Assembly (NCBI RefSeq): GCF_002095395.1
Contig: NZ_MJEI01000100.1
Location: forward strand, 1 to 64,000
Direction of reading: 5' to 3'
Length of the DNA stretch: 64,000 bases
DNA from: Williamsia sp. 1135
Lineage (GTDB): Bacteria > Actinomycetota > Actinomycetes > Mycobacteriales > Mycobacteriaceae
The notes under the pieces were generated by a model, which worked only from the letters and a program-made list of their open reading frames with translations, did no database searches and had not been told where the DNA came from. Every line of letters starts with the position of its first letter. Positions within the stretch are counted from its first letter, which is position 1. Below, one piece after another: positions 25,421-33,884 of this stretch. The position numbers were made by a program, and so were the translations under genes.

Positions 25421-25558
25421 GGGACTCCATGCGTATATGGGACGAGTCAATGCAGTATATATCGGGTTCGCCGGACCTCGATGAGCATGAGTATTGGACG
25501 GATCCGGCTTCGGCTGGGTTCCAAGACGTTCGAACCGCCATGCTTCAGACTGATGCCC

Positions 25559-26860
25559 ATGACGAAGCAAGAACCGCAGGCTCGAACGTCCTTTTTCGGC
25601 TGGCAACTGGCCGGCGACACGGACGTGATCGCCCCGCATGAGCGGCTGAGCTGGCCGAAGACCGTAGGTATCGGATTGCAGCACGTGGTGGCCATGTTCG
25701 GTGCCACCTTCCTGGTGCCCGTGCTCACGGGGTTCCCGCCGGCGACGACGCTGCTGTTCTCCGGCATCGGCACCATCCTGTTCCTGCTGATCACCCGCAA
25801 TCAGCTCCCCAGCTACCTCGGGTCGAGCTTTGCGATCATCGCACCGGTGCTGGCCGCGACCGCATCGAACGGCCAGGGGTCGGCGCTGGGCGGCATCGTC
25901 CTGGTCGGTGCGCTGCTGATCCTGATCGGTGTGGTGGTCCACTTCGCCGGGACCGGCTGGATTCACGCGCTCATGCCCCCGATCGTCACCGGCACGATTG
26001 TGGCGCTGATCGGTCTGAATCTGGCACCGACCGCGAAGACGAACTATGAGCAGGACGCCCTCACCGCGACGGTGGTGCTGGTGCTGCTGATCGCGTCGCT
26101 GGTCTTGTTCAAGGGACTGATCGGCCGGCTCGCCATCTTCGTCAGTGTCGTGCTCGGGTACTTCTTCGCGCTGGTGCGCGACAAGGTCGACACCGACCCC
26201 ATCGGTGCTGCCGACTGGATCGGCTTCCCCGAGTTCCAGTCACCGACCTTTCATCTGTCGGTGCTGCCGATGTTCCTGCCCGTGGTGCTCGTGCTGGTGG
26301 TCGAGAACATCGGACATGTCAAGTCCATCAACACCATGACCGGACTGAACTACGACAAGAAGATCGGCCGCGCGCTCGCCGCCGACGGTCTGGCCACCGT
26401 GCTGGCCGGTAGCGGCGGCGGTTCTGCCACAACCACATACGCCGAGAACATCGGCGTCATGGCCGCCACGAAGGTCTACTCCACAGCCGCATACTGGGTC
26501 GCCGGTGTGGCGGCGATCCTGCTGGGTCTCTCACCCAAGGTCGGTGCCGTGATCGCGTCGGTGCCGCCGGGTGTGCTCGGCGGTGTGACGACCGCCCTCT
26601 ACGGCTTGGTCGGCATCCTGGGTGTGCACATCTGGGTGACCAACAAGGTCGACTTCTCCAAGCCGGTCAACCAGTTCACCGCCGCGATCGCGCTGGTGAT
26701 CGGCATCGCCGACTTCTCCTGGACAGTCGGCGATCTGAGCTTCGGCGGTATTGCTCTCGGCGCCATCGCAGCGTTGCTGATCTACCACGTCATGCGAGTG
26801 GTCGGTGGCTGGCGGGGGACGGTGGTCGTCGACAAAGCAGATGTGGACTCACCGCACTGA
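25559..26860 (+). CDS. Uracil/xanthine permease, NCS2 family
   Basis: 433 residues; ATG 25559 was chosen, with another ATG two codons earlier. About 12-14 transmembrane segments. Family signatures: LSWPKTVGIGLQHVVAMFGATFLVPVLTGF at the N-terminus, the PPIVTGTIVALIGLNLA segment, VVENIGHVKS, and GGSATTTYAENIGVMAATKVYS, the last holding the Glu and Asn used for base recognition. It imports uracil, xanthine or a related base with protons. Its 3' end overlaps the convergent glycosyltransferase gene by 12 bases. Confidence 0.93.
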   Translation: MTKQEPQARTSFFGWQLAGDTDVIAPHERLSWPKTVGIGLQHVVAMFGATFLVPVLTGFPPATTLLFSGIGTILFLLITRNQLPSYLGSSFAIIAPVLAATASNGQGSALGGIVLVGALLILIGVVVHFAGTGWIHALMPPIVTGTIVALIGLNLAPTAKTNYEQDALTATVVLVLLIASLVLFKGLIGRLAIFVSVVLGYFFALVRDKVDTDPIGAADWIGFPEFQSPTFHLSVLPMFLPVVLVLVVENIGHVKSINTMTGLNYDKKIGRALAADGLATVLAGSGGGSATTTYAENIGVMAATKVYSTAAYWVAGVAAILLGLSPKVGAVIASVPPGVLGGVTTALYGLVGILGVHIWVTNKVDFSKPVNQFTAAIALVIGIADFSWTVGDLSFGGIALGAIAALLIYHVMRVVGGWRGTVVVDKADVDSPH

Positions 26861-28525
26861 CTTGGTGACCTGACTGATGTTGAACTGCCAACGCTCCACG
26901 ATGTGGAAGCCCAGCCTGGCCGGCACCCGGTAGGCGTACGTCTTCCCGAAAGGGATGCCCGGGGCGATTTCTGGCCCGACGTCGCGGGCGCCGAGTGCGG
27001 GGTCCCGCTCCGCGATCGTCCAGATGATCGAACACGCGTTGATCTTGTCGCGGATCAGATGCGGAGCGATGTTGTCGTCCCATAGCCGTCCCTGATCGCG
27101 GCCGGTCCTGCCGAGGCCGACATCGACCAGTTGGTCGTAAGCATCCGGACGTGCCGACAGCAGCGGTCGAATAGGTCCTGGCTCCCAGGAGACGTTGTCG
27201 TCGAGGAGCAGGCAGTCACCGGGAGAGGACTGTGCGGCAATGGTGTCGGCGACCTGGCTGTAGTCCATCTTGAACTTCGCGTAGTCGCCGCGTTGGGTGA
27301 TCCAGTTGGGAATGGCAGCGAGGGCGAAGACCAGCAGCAGCGCGGCAATCGGCGCCGGCTTCCGGGCGACCGTCACGACGCTGACGCCCACCAACAGTGC
27401 CGCCGCGGGAGCGGTGAACGAGAGGTACCGGTCGACGTAGATCGGTTGAGAGACGATCGAGTACACCAGCAGACCGACGGTGGGGACGAGCATCCACACC
27501 ACCGAGATCACGGCGGTCTCGGCCTGCCCTTCGAACGACACCACCTCCCGTCGCCGCAGATACAGGAACGCCGCGACCGCGACGACGACGTACGCGAGAA
27601 CCCCGAACAGAACCGAAAAGTCGAAGTATTGCGTGAGCAGCACGTTCCCGAACGTCCGGCGGTCGAGAGGGTCGATCCAACTGAGTTGCCCTGACTGGGC
27701 TCGCATGAACACCAGATACGGGGCGAGCACGACGATCGCGGCGGTGGTGGAGATTGCCCATGATCGCAGGACGAGTCGAGGGGCACCGAGCATGACCAGA
27801 GCGCACAGGTGCACGCCGATCAGCATCAGCAGGTGGATGTTGATCAAGACGGCGAACACCACGACGACCGCGTACAGCGCCCACAGCCACCGGGAGGCTC
27901 GTCGCGCGGCCACCACGAGGATGACGGTCACCCAGACCGACGCGAGGGTCGCCAATGCGTAGGGTCGAGCTTCGATCCCCGCCGACGTGATCCGCGGCAA
28001 CACCGCAAAGACCACTCCCGCGCTGAGCGCCACGGAACGCGTGGACAACAGTCGCCCCAGCGTCACCACGCCTGCGGCCGCGACTCCGACCGCGAGGCTG
28101 CTGGGTATCCGCGCCGACAGTTCCGTGTCCGGGAAGATGTCGAACCACCCGTGCATGAGCAGGTAGTAGAACGTGTGCGCGGAGTCGGTGGAGGACACGA
28201 GGTCGAACAGTTCGGGCAACGGCCTGGTCGACGCCGAGACGGTCGCCGCCTCGTCGTACCAGAAAGACGGATTCGCGGATCCGACGATGCTGACGACAAC
28301 TGCCAACACGGCGATGAAGATCGCGTCGATCACCGGCGGGCGACGGAGCAGAAAGCCCCGTGCGGTCGGCGACGCGGTGTCGGTCGTCAGGGCGCTTCTC
28401 CATCCGGAAGTCGTGGCGAGTGCTCGCCATCGTCTCACGGGCGCCCGTGTATCGATCAGCTTGTGCTGCTGTGGCCCCGAACGGTCATGACGGGGCCATG
28501 GCGGTGCGGACGGCAGCCCTGACAT
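26849..28525 (-). CDS. Membrane mannosyltransferase-like protein (GT39/PMT superfamily)
   Basis: 558 residues from ATG 28525. About 100 polar residues precede 9-11 transmembrane helices, and a periplasmic domain follows. The first extracytoplasmic loop contains FWYDEAAT (D91-E92), the acidic pair of the GT-C fold, consistent with transfer of a sugar from polyprenyl phosphate at the membrane surface. Mycobacteriales use such enzymes for protein or lipoglycan mannosylation; the acceptor is unknown. The frame is open further upstream to 28663 and beyond, and the extra residues resemble an unrelated eroded coding sequence, so the start is uncertain. Confidence 0.8.
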   Translation of the reverse strand: MSGLPSAPPWPRHDRSGPQQHKLIDTRAPVRRWRALATTSGWRSALTTDTASPTARGFLLRRPPVIDAIFIAVLAVVVSIVGSANPSFWYDEAATVSASTRPLPELFDLVSSTDSAHTFYYLLMHGWFDIFPDTELSARIPSSLAVGVAAAGVVTLGRLLSTRSVALSAGVVFAVLPRITSAGIEARPYALATLASVWVTVILVVAARRASRWLWALYAVVVVFAVLINIHLLMLIGVHLCALVMLGAPRLVLRSWAISTTAAIVVLAPYLVFMRAQSGQLSWIDPLDRRTFGNVLLTQYFDFSVLFGVLAYVVVAVAAFLYLRRREVVSFEGQAETAVISVVWMLVPTVGLLVYSIVSQPIYVDRYLSFTAPAAALLVGVSVVTVARKPAPIAALLLVFALAAIPNWITQRGDYAKFKMDYSQVADTIAAQSSPGDCLLLDDNVSWEPGPIRPLLSARPDAYDQLVDVGLGRTGRDQGRLWDDNIAPHLIRDKINACSIIWTIAERDPALGARDVGPEIAPGIPFGKTYAYRVPARLGFHIVERWQFNISQVTKSVR

Positions 28526-28893
28526 CAGGGTCGGAGTTCCCCCAATCCGCGAGCGGCGCCGGCGCGCACCTTGCAAGCGGAATCGCCGATCGCTGTGATG
28601 AAATAGGGGCATCGACAGGGCTCCGCCGAGGGCGGACATGACCCCGAGTGCGCCGGCCCGCACGAGTGGATCACGCTCCCGGGCGAGTACCCGGACGGCT
28701 TCTGCGTCCGTGATGGGCCATTTCGACAGGTGGCGACCACGCCAGGGAAGTCCCGTTGCGCCGTTTGACCTGCCCAGTGCTGTGGCGAAAGTGCCGATGC
28801 GCCACTGTATCGCCGCCGGCGATGATCAAGATCAATGCGGTGTCTGGGTATGCGTCGAGGGCGTCGAGAGGGCGTCGAGAAAGGGGTATGGGC
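28526..28893. other. Gap with a possible eroded coding fragment
   Basis: No complete gene. On the minus strand, between about 28570 and 28820, one frame reads like coding sequence (for example WRIGTFATALGRSNGATGLP followed by PITDAEAVRVLARERDPLV) but has no clear start, and an overlapping second frame (LDAYPDTALILIIAGGDT) suggests a frameshift. It runs into the N-terminus of the glycosyltransferase. I read it as the remnant of an unidentified gene. Confidence 0.35.
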
Positions 28894-29040
28894 TCAGAAC
28901 GTGTAGTCGCGCTCGGCGTTCACTACGTAAAATCGCTCCCGCTCGTGCTACGCGGCGCTGCCGATGATCGATCCGAGCGTTTCCCGCAGTCACCTGCCAT
29001 GTGTTCGTTGGAAGGGGTGCTCCCGAAAGCGATGCAGTCT
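28894..29040 (-). pseudogene. Relic of the 3' end of an amidohydrolase gene
   Basis: The minus strand aligns with the last ~50 codons of the amidohydrolase at 34359-35118: CIAFGSTPSNEHMAGD versus VAFGSNIPIEHMAGD, then LRETLGSIIGSAA, a TAG stop, HERERFYVVNAERDYTF. About ten bases are missing at the position that shifts the frame, and one codon is a stop, so it is decayed. Roughly four bases in five agree with the other copy by eye. It has the same orientation as that copy and lies 5.3 kb away, on the other side of the sdp-like island. Confidence 0.8.
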
Positions 29041-29923
29041 CGAGCGCATCGGCAGCGGTGATCGCGGTGCGCCGGTCGCCGGATGCCGGATGCCCAGACT
29101 GGGTTGCGTCCGCGGTTGTCCCTTCCGGAGAGCGTTGCCGACCCTGGCGACGCTGAAGACGTATCGGTTGAACAGGACCTCGATAAAGGTTTCCTTCATT
29201 CGCCACGAGCTGCTTCGCCCTTCATTTCCGAGGAGTTCACGATACCGTTACCTGAATGATCGGCCCACCCGTTTGGAGCGCCGAAAAGGTGACCGTCTAC
29301 TACAATTGACGCTGATCCTTGGGCCCAAACCTGTTGTCCAACTGTGGGTCACGAGTGCTTCGGGCGGCGGGGGAGCCGGAACCGCACGGCAAACTGATCT
29401 ACATGATCTATTGCTTCTACTTTCGTCAACATCACCAATTCTCGGAAGCGAAGGGTTGCGCTTCACCTTGGCTCTGATAATCTCCCTTGCGATCCCTGAC
29501 GAACCTGACAATCGCAACGAAACCAACACAGCATCACACCGAACGATGTTTTAACGCACGAGACCAAATTACCCGGGGGGGACGCTTTGGGCGTGAACAA
29601 TTCGATCTATTTCAGGCTGTGACGATCGCCAATGATCTGTTTTGCACAAATCCCGCCGCAGTGTGGCCACATCACACAGCGGCGGGTCAGACCCGCGGCC
29701 ATCGCGGGATAGTCTGCGCACCAGCTCACGATCGAGCGGATTTATCGCCGGCAATCGCTGCCACAATCGGCGCCACTTCATGAGAGCCCAGTGCTTCCGC
29801 AGTGCGCGCCAATCAGCTTGCCGATGTCACCAGTAAGCCATCGGTACATCGCAGGGCCTGGGGGACAATGCTTTTCCAGGTAACTCGGAATGACAACACA
29901 ACGTCAGAAGGAGTTGCAGAAAA
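29041..29923. other. 880-bp gene-poor stretch upstream of the sdp-like operon
   Basis: No convincing gene on either strand. GC content drops visibly between about 29210 and 29560 compared with the rest of the window, and codon patterns are lost, which suggests acquired or decayed DNA. A minus-strand ORF at 29569-29781 (70 codons, MKWRRLWQRLP) has a start like PAP2-type phosphatases but no continuation. The promoter of the sdpC-like gene is expected at the right end. Confidence 0.6.
29652..29686. terminator. Hairpin in the gene-poor stretch
   Basis: CCCGCCGCAGTGTG and CACACAGCGGCGGG pair over 14 positions with one mismatch around a seven-base loop. No T-tract follows. It could be a terminator or a structured leader about 240 bases before the sdpC-like start codon; no neighbouring gene end explains it. 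Confidence 0.4.
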
Positions 29924-30559
29924 TTGAGAAGGAACAGAATCGCCATCACGGCGGCGACCTGCGCAACGGCGCTCGGCCTCGCATTCGGTGGCGCACAGTT
30001 GGTCAGCGCGGAACCCTCGTCGCCGAGCGGAATTGAGTCCGCGAAGTACACCGGAGAAGAGATTTATCGCGGCGTGTTCTTCGGGCAGGGGCCGGTGGCA
30101 GTTGAACTCGCGAAGAAGTCGAGTTTCTCTCATCTCGCCGCCTCGCTGGACAAGAGCAACACCCCAGTGGTGGACGCCGGAGCCACGACCGTGATCGACC
30201 AGATCAAAGCAGCTCAGCCGAATTTCTTCAATGAGTTTGGCAGTGCGCTGAATTCGGGTAGTCCACGTCAGGTTCAGGCCGCACTCGAGGACGGGTCGAC
30301 GGCACTCGAGGAGGTCGACGGAGCGTCTGTCGATCGCACCGATCGGGCTCAGGACTGCGGTGTGACCGTTGCTGTTGCGGGCGCGGTCGTCCACGTCGGC
30401 GCCCTGGTGACGGCAGCGGCAGGTGCGGTCACGGTGACGGTCGCTGTTGGTGCCAACGTCGTATACGCCCAGAACTGGTTCTGGGGTGGCGACAGTGCAG
30501 GCACGGACACCCTGAGCCAGGAGCAGGCCACCGCCGAATTGACCGACGCGCTGGCCTAG
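29924..30559 (+). CDS. sdpC: SdpC-like antimicrobial (cannibalism) toxin precursor
   Basis: 211 residues from TTG 29924, which follows AAGGAG by ten bases. Signal peptide 1-29 ends QLVSA. The segment YTGEEIYRGVFFGQG (42-56) is the hallmark of SdpC pro-proteins. After a helical pro-region, Cys145 is followed by a long hydrophobic, Ala/Val-rich stretch to about 182, in the place where Bacillus subtilis SdpC yields its 42-residue membrane-active toxin. Only one cysteine is present in the exported part, so the disulfide of the Bacillus peptide cannot form within one molecule. The sdpA- and sdpB-like genes follow directly, which strongly supports the call. Confidence 0.87.
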   Translation: MRRNRIAITAATCATALGLAFGGAQLVSAEPSSPSGIESAKYTGEEIYRGVFFGQGPVAVELAKKSSFSHLAASLDKSNTPVVDAGATTVIDQIKAAQPNFFNEFGSALNSGSPRQVQAALEDGSTALEEVDGASVDRTDRAQDCGVTVAVAGAVVHVGALVTAAAGAVTVTVAVGANVVYAQNWFWGGDSAGTDTLSQEQATAELTDALA

Positions 30560-30575
30560 GCGACCGGAACAGCAC

Positions 30576-31199
30576 ATGACCCAGTCAGAACTACAGTCCG
30601 GCGATGATGTCGTGAAGTCCCACGACGTGCTGCCTGACCCCGCGACGCCGAGTGTTGACGTTCCGATTGTGAAGGTAGTCCTCGTCGGACTGATCGTCGC
30701 CATCGTCGGACTGTACGTTCTGTTCCAGACATTGCCGAAAAGCGCTGTGACGTTGCCATTTCAAGACAGTGCACCGGCCAAGGCTTCGGTCAATGTTTTT
30801 CCGCAAGGTTGGGCGTTCTTCACCAAGTCGCCGAGAGATGAGGTGATTCAGGTCTTTCGGCGCGACGGTGACGACCTAGAACTCGCCTCGCGAACGCCGA
30901 TCAGCGCGCCGCACAATGCTTTCGGACTGGATCGACTGCCGCGTAAGCAGGGCACCGAGTTCGCTGGTCTGATCGGCAGCGCGCCCACGGACCAACAATG
31001 GAACAACTGTGAACTCGACCTCGATGCCTGCCTGAGCCCCACGTGGCCGAAGGTTCCGGTGGACAATCCCTCGCCGGGGCCCACGTACTGCGGCGACATC
31101 TACATCGTCGGGTACAGCGCGACGCCGTGGGCCTGGCGCGACTTCGGCGACCCGCCGCGAGTACCCGAACGATCCCTGAGATTAGAGGTCTCATGCTGA
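30576..31199 (+). CDS. sdpA: SdpA-like maturation protein
   Basis: 207 residues from ATG 30576, 17 bases after the toxin gene. One transmembrane helix (29-51) anchors an extracytoplasmic domain whose segment FPQGWAFFTKSPR (75-87) is the SdpA family signature. Pairs of cysteines (NNCELDLDAC, TYCGDIY and the C-terminal SC) may form disulfides. In Bacillus subtilis SdpA works with SdpB to turn SdpC into active toxin; the biochemical step is not fully known. The end overlaps sdpB by seven bases. Confidence 0.87.
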   Translation: MTQSELQSGDDVVKSHDVLPDPATPSVDVPIVKVVLVGLIVAIVGLYVLFQTLPKSAVTLPFQDSAPAKASVNVFPQGWAFFTKSPRDEVIQVFRRDGDDLELASRTPISAPHNAFGLDRLPRKQGTEFAGLIGSAPTDQQWNNCELDLDACLSPTWPKVPVDNPSPGPTYCGDIYIVGYSATPWAWRDFGDPPRVPERSLRLEVSC

Positions 31200-32173
31200 A
31201 GCCGGCTCCATCGCGGTCACCGCGAACTGTGACGATCCCGGCCGCACCCTGGACCGATGTAGTCGGCCTGGCGCGGAGCCTGGTGGCGATCAGTGGCATG
31301 CTGACCTTGTTGTTCAGTTCGCCGGACAGCCTCTTCACCTACCGTGCGGACACCGGGCTCGCACCCGGGTGCTCAGCGGCCGGCAAATGGTTCGCCTTCT
31401 GTCTCACCGACCGCGATGACCTGCGAATCACCCAGATCGTCTGTGCCCTGGTACTCCTGGTCGCGGCGACCGGCTGGCGGCCGCGATTCACCTGCATCCC
31501 GCAGTGGTACGTCCACTTCAGCATGTGGTTTCAGATGTCGGCACCTGATGGCGGCGATCAACTCGCGGCGGTGCTCACACTCCTGCTGATCCCCATCGCA
31601 CTCACCGATTCGCGGCGCTGGCACTGGTCGTCCGCGCAGAGTCCGGTCGTCGACGGACCGAACAACGCACAATCAAAGAACACGTCGGCTGTGCAATGGC
31701 GGATCGTGATAGCCGTGGTCTTCCTCGTGGTGATCAAGGTCCAGGGATCCGTGCTGTACCTGCAGGCCAGCCTGGCGAAACTCACGCACGATGAGTGGGC
31801 CAACGGCACCTCGTACTACTACTGGGCGTCTGATCCCGTGTTCGGCATGTCCGGGTGGCTGCACGGGATGGTGTTCTCGTGGCTCGACTCGCCGGTGGTC
31901 GTCACCGCCGTCACCTGGGGCCCGGTGCTCTTGGAGTTCCTGCTCGCTGTCAGTTGCCTGATGGCCCCCCGCTATCGGGCGGTTCTTCTTCCACTGGCGT
32001 TGCTGTTCCACGCTGCTATCGCGATTTCGATGGGGCTGTGGAGCTTCTGCCTCGTCATGTGGGCCTTGGACTTTCTGCTGCTCTACCCGATTGCGTCCTC
32101 GCTGCGACTGTTCCTACCAACTCGAATCCGACTGCCTTCCCGGTCCCAAAATGAGAAAGCTGCACCGCAATGA
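31193..32173 (+). CDS. sdpB: SdpB-like membrane protein (HTTM-type)
   Basis: 326 residues from ATG 31193, overlapping the sdpA-like stop by seven bases. At least seven transmembrane helices are visible (first about 24-44, then 79-98 and so on). The order of loops, including the short exported CSAAGKWFAFC segment, the long YLQASLAKLTHDEWANGTSYYYW stretch (a K-x-x-x-x-W-x-x-G pattern) and the terminal helices, matches SdpB/HTTM (vitamin K carboxylase-like) proteins. SdpB is essential for toxin maturation in Bacillus. The start of the protease gene overlaps the stop (ATGA), coupling the two. Confidence 0.85.
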   Translation: MLKPAPSRSPRTVTIPAAPWTDVVGLARSLVAISGMLTLLFSSPDSLFTYRADTGLAPGCSAAGKWFAFCLTDRDDLRITQIVCALVLLVAATGWRPRFTCIPQWYVHFSMWFQMSAPDGGDQLAAVLTLLLIPIALTDSRRWHWSSAQSPVVDGPNNAQSKNTSAVQWRIVIAVVFLVVIKVQGSVLYLQASLAKLTHDEWANGTSYYYWASDPVFGMSGWLHGMVFSWLDSPVVVTAVTWGPVLLEFLLAVSCLMAPRYRAVLLPLALLFHAAIAISMGLWSFCLVMWALDFLLLYPIASSLRLFLPTRIRLPSRSQNEKAAPQ

Positions 32174-32913
32174 ATCGAATTGCTCACCTGGACAACGTGG
32201 ACGGGCACACCGCGACGTGGGTCAGATCGTGCCTCATCGCGCTCGCGAGCTGTGCGATTGCCCTGCTCGGCGTCGTCATGCCGTCCACAGCGAGGGCAGA
32301 CCCGCCTCCTGCCGAGGTCGGGGCCGGCACGATCTACTACACCGCTCGCGGGATCACCTGCTACGTCACGTCAGCCGGGCACACCGACGGCAAGGCCGTC
32401 GCCCTGACCGCGGGACATTGCGGAAATATCGGCGATCAGATTGCACTCACGCCGGGTGGAACTCCGATCGGGCGATTTGTGGCCAGAGTGCCGCCGTACG
32501 ACGTTGCGGTGATCGTCCTCGACGAGTCGGTCGCCCGTCCCTCGGCGGGCGCAGCCGGATCTGAAGTGCACGGGATCGCCGCACCTCCGACATTCCCTGG
32601 GGTGGTGTGTAAATCAAGCAGACTTGTGGGCCGCGAATGTGGCGTTGTCTGGGGAAATCTGGCGGACGCGCCTGGTGAGGTCGCCAATCAGACGTGTTCG
32701 GTCTCCGGCGACTCCGGCGCGCCCGTCGTTGATCTGCAGGGGCGGTTGGTCGCGATGAACAATGGACACCTGGTTGCTCCCGAAACGTTCCCTATCGACC
32801 TAGGATGCACGAATCCAGCTTCGCCAGTGCATGTTCCGGCATATGCAACATCGATCACCGAGGTCTTCGCGGCGATGCACAAGGCCGGAGTCGACTACCG
32901 GCCGGTCCCGTGA
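32170..32913 (+). CDS. Secreted trypsin-like serine protease (S1), fourth gene of the sdp-like operon
   Basis: 247 residues. A signal peptide (hydrophobic core 21-38) ends STARA before DPPPAEVG. The S1 triad is complete: His in LTAGHCG, Asp in PPYDVAVIVLD, Ser in SGDSGAPV. Cysteines (GITCYV, GHC, VVCKSS, RECGVV, NQTCSVSGDSG, LGCTNP) suggest disulfides. The start overlaps the sdpB-like stop by four bases, so it is translated with the toxin machinery. Protease and toxin genes being co-translated suggests that it processes the toxin precursor or attacks targets; this is inference, and Bacillus sdp has no such gene. Confidence 0.87.
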   Translation: MNRIAHLDNVDGHTATWVRSCLIALASCAIALLGVVMPSTARADPPPAEVGAGTIYYTARGITCYVTSAGHTDGKAVALTAGHCGNIGDQIALTPGGTPIGRFVARVPPYDVAVIVLDESVARPSAGAAGSEVHGIAAPPTFPGVVCKSSRLVGRECGVVWGNLADAPGEVANQTCSVSGDSGAPVVDLQGRLVAMNNGHLVAPETFPIDLGCTNPASPVHVPAYATSITEVFAAMHKAGVDYRPVP

Positions 32914-32959
32914 ACCGCACGGCGGCCCTGGTCGCCAGCGGTGGACACAAACCCCGATC

Positions 32960-32971
32960 AGTAGTACTACT
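32960..32971. promoter_or_regulatory. Palindromic operator, AGTAGTACTACT
   Basis: A perfect 12-base palindrome seven bases before the GntR start codon. GntR proteins of the YtrA group bind short AGTN-type palindromes over their own promoters. A related half-site (GGTAGTAC) occurs at about 33860, upstream of the PH-like gene, hinting at a shared regulon. Confidence 0.5.
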
Positions 32972-32977
32972 AGACTT

Positions 32978-33352
32978 ATGAAAGTTGAGTTGAACTCGGA
33001 TTCCCCCGAGGAGCTCTACCTGCAAATCGCGAGTTCCATTCGCGGCACGATTGCCAGCGGGGATGCGCAGCCGGGAGCGGTATTGCCACCGGCCAAGGCG
33101 CTTGCACAAGCAATCGGCGTGAATCGCCTGACGGTGCTTCGTGCTTACCACGTGCTTCGCGATGAGGGTCTGGTGTCGTTGAGGCGGGGGCTCGGGGCGA
33201 CCGTGACGACTGATCGTGTGACATCGTCTGCGCGACTCCGGTTGATTGTGGAAGGCGCTCTGAGAGAAGCGAAGAGAGCTGGTCTGGACGACGAACAGCT
33301 CTTCGACTTGATGAGATCGATCAGATCTGAAGAATCCAAAGGAGGTGAGTGA
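32978..33352 (+). CDS. GntR-family regulator, YtrA-like
   Basis: 124 residues from ATG 32978. The winged helix is complete: EELYLQIASSIRGTIASGDAQPGAVLPPAKALAQAIGVNRLTVLRAYHVLRDEGLVSLRRGLGATV. The C-terminus is a short helical tail (LRLIVEGALREAKRAGLDDEQLFDLMRSI) without an effector domain, as in YtrA-type GntR proteins, which usually control adjacent membrane-stress or export genes. The stop overlaps the start of the DUF1648-like gene, so the pair is coupled. It is 64 bases after the protease gene. Confidence 0.9.
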   Translation: MKVELNSDSPEELYLQIASSIRGTIASGDAQPGAVLPPAKALAQAIGVNRLTVLRAYHVLRDEGLVSLRRGLGATVTTDRVTSSARLRLIVEGALREAKRAGLDDEQLFDLMRSIRSEESKGGE

Positions 33353-33816
33353 TGACCAGGTCAGCCGTGTGGCGGCTCCTGCTTGTACCGGCTGCGTTCA
33401 CTGTCGCCGGATTTCTCGTGTCTATTGTTCTGGCCTTTTCCTTGCCGAGTCCGGTTGCTGTGCAATGGAGCTCGGCGGGCGAGGTGACGAATAAGGTGCC
33501 GGTCTGGGTGGTTCCCATCATGTTGGTTGCCATTGCGGCGATCCCGGTGGTCGTCACGGGACTGATTGCGCTCAGTCGCGATGCCGGCAAGGTCACGGGC
33601 GCGCTGGTCCTTGCTTTCGGAATCGGCGCCAACGTCTTCATCTGCATTTCTGTGATAGCCATCCTTGCCCCCCAGTTGGGTGCTGACAGTGCGTCGGCGA
33701 GCAGCGGGCCGTCGACTTTCTGGCTCATCGTCGCGGGAGTAGCGGCGCTAGTGGTGGGCGCGGTAGTCGGCGTCGTTGCTTCACAGCCCCGTTCGCCCGC
33801 TCCCCGCAGTGCCTAG
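33352..33816 (+). CDS. DUF1648-type membrane protein, possible immunity protein
   Basis: 154 residues from ATG 33352, with AGGAGG six bases upstream. Four transmembrane helices (about 10-32, 49-73, 84-104, 120-142). After the first helix comes LPSPVAVQWSSAGEVTNKVPVW, the DUF1648 signature also found at the N-terminus of SdpI, the immunity protein against SDP toxin in Bacillus. The second SdpI half is missing. It is co-translated with a GntR regulator and sits next to the sdp-like operon, the position of sdpRI relative to sdpABC. The immunity role is inference. Confidence 0.8.
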   Translation: MTRSAVWRLLLVPAAFTVAGFLVSIVLAFSLPSPVAVQWSSAGEVTNKVPVWVVPIMLVAIAAIPVVVTGLIALSRDAGKVTGALVLAFGIGANVFICISVIAILAPQLGADSASASSGPSTFWLIVAGVAALVVGAVVGVVASQPRSPAPRSA

Positions 33817-33884
33817 CCGCGGGGAGAGCAGACCATCTCCCACACAGAGTTCGTTCAACTGGTAGTACGAAGAAGGAGAGAGAC

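Noticed and set aside
28832-29206. 125-codon minus-strand frame over the amidohydrolase relic
   Set aside because: Family similarity switches frame and contains a stop within it, so it is a relic and not a gene.
29569-29781. 70-codon minus-strand frame beginning MKWRRLWQRLP
   Set aside because: The start resembles PAP2-type phosphatases, but there is no continuation and the frame crosses a hairpin; not enough to call even a pseudogene.
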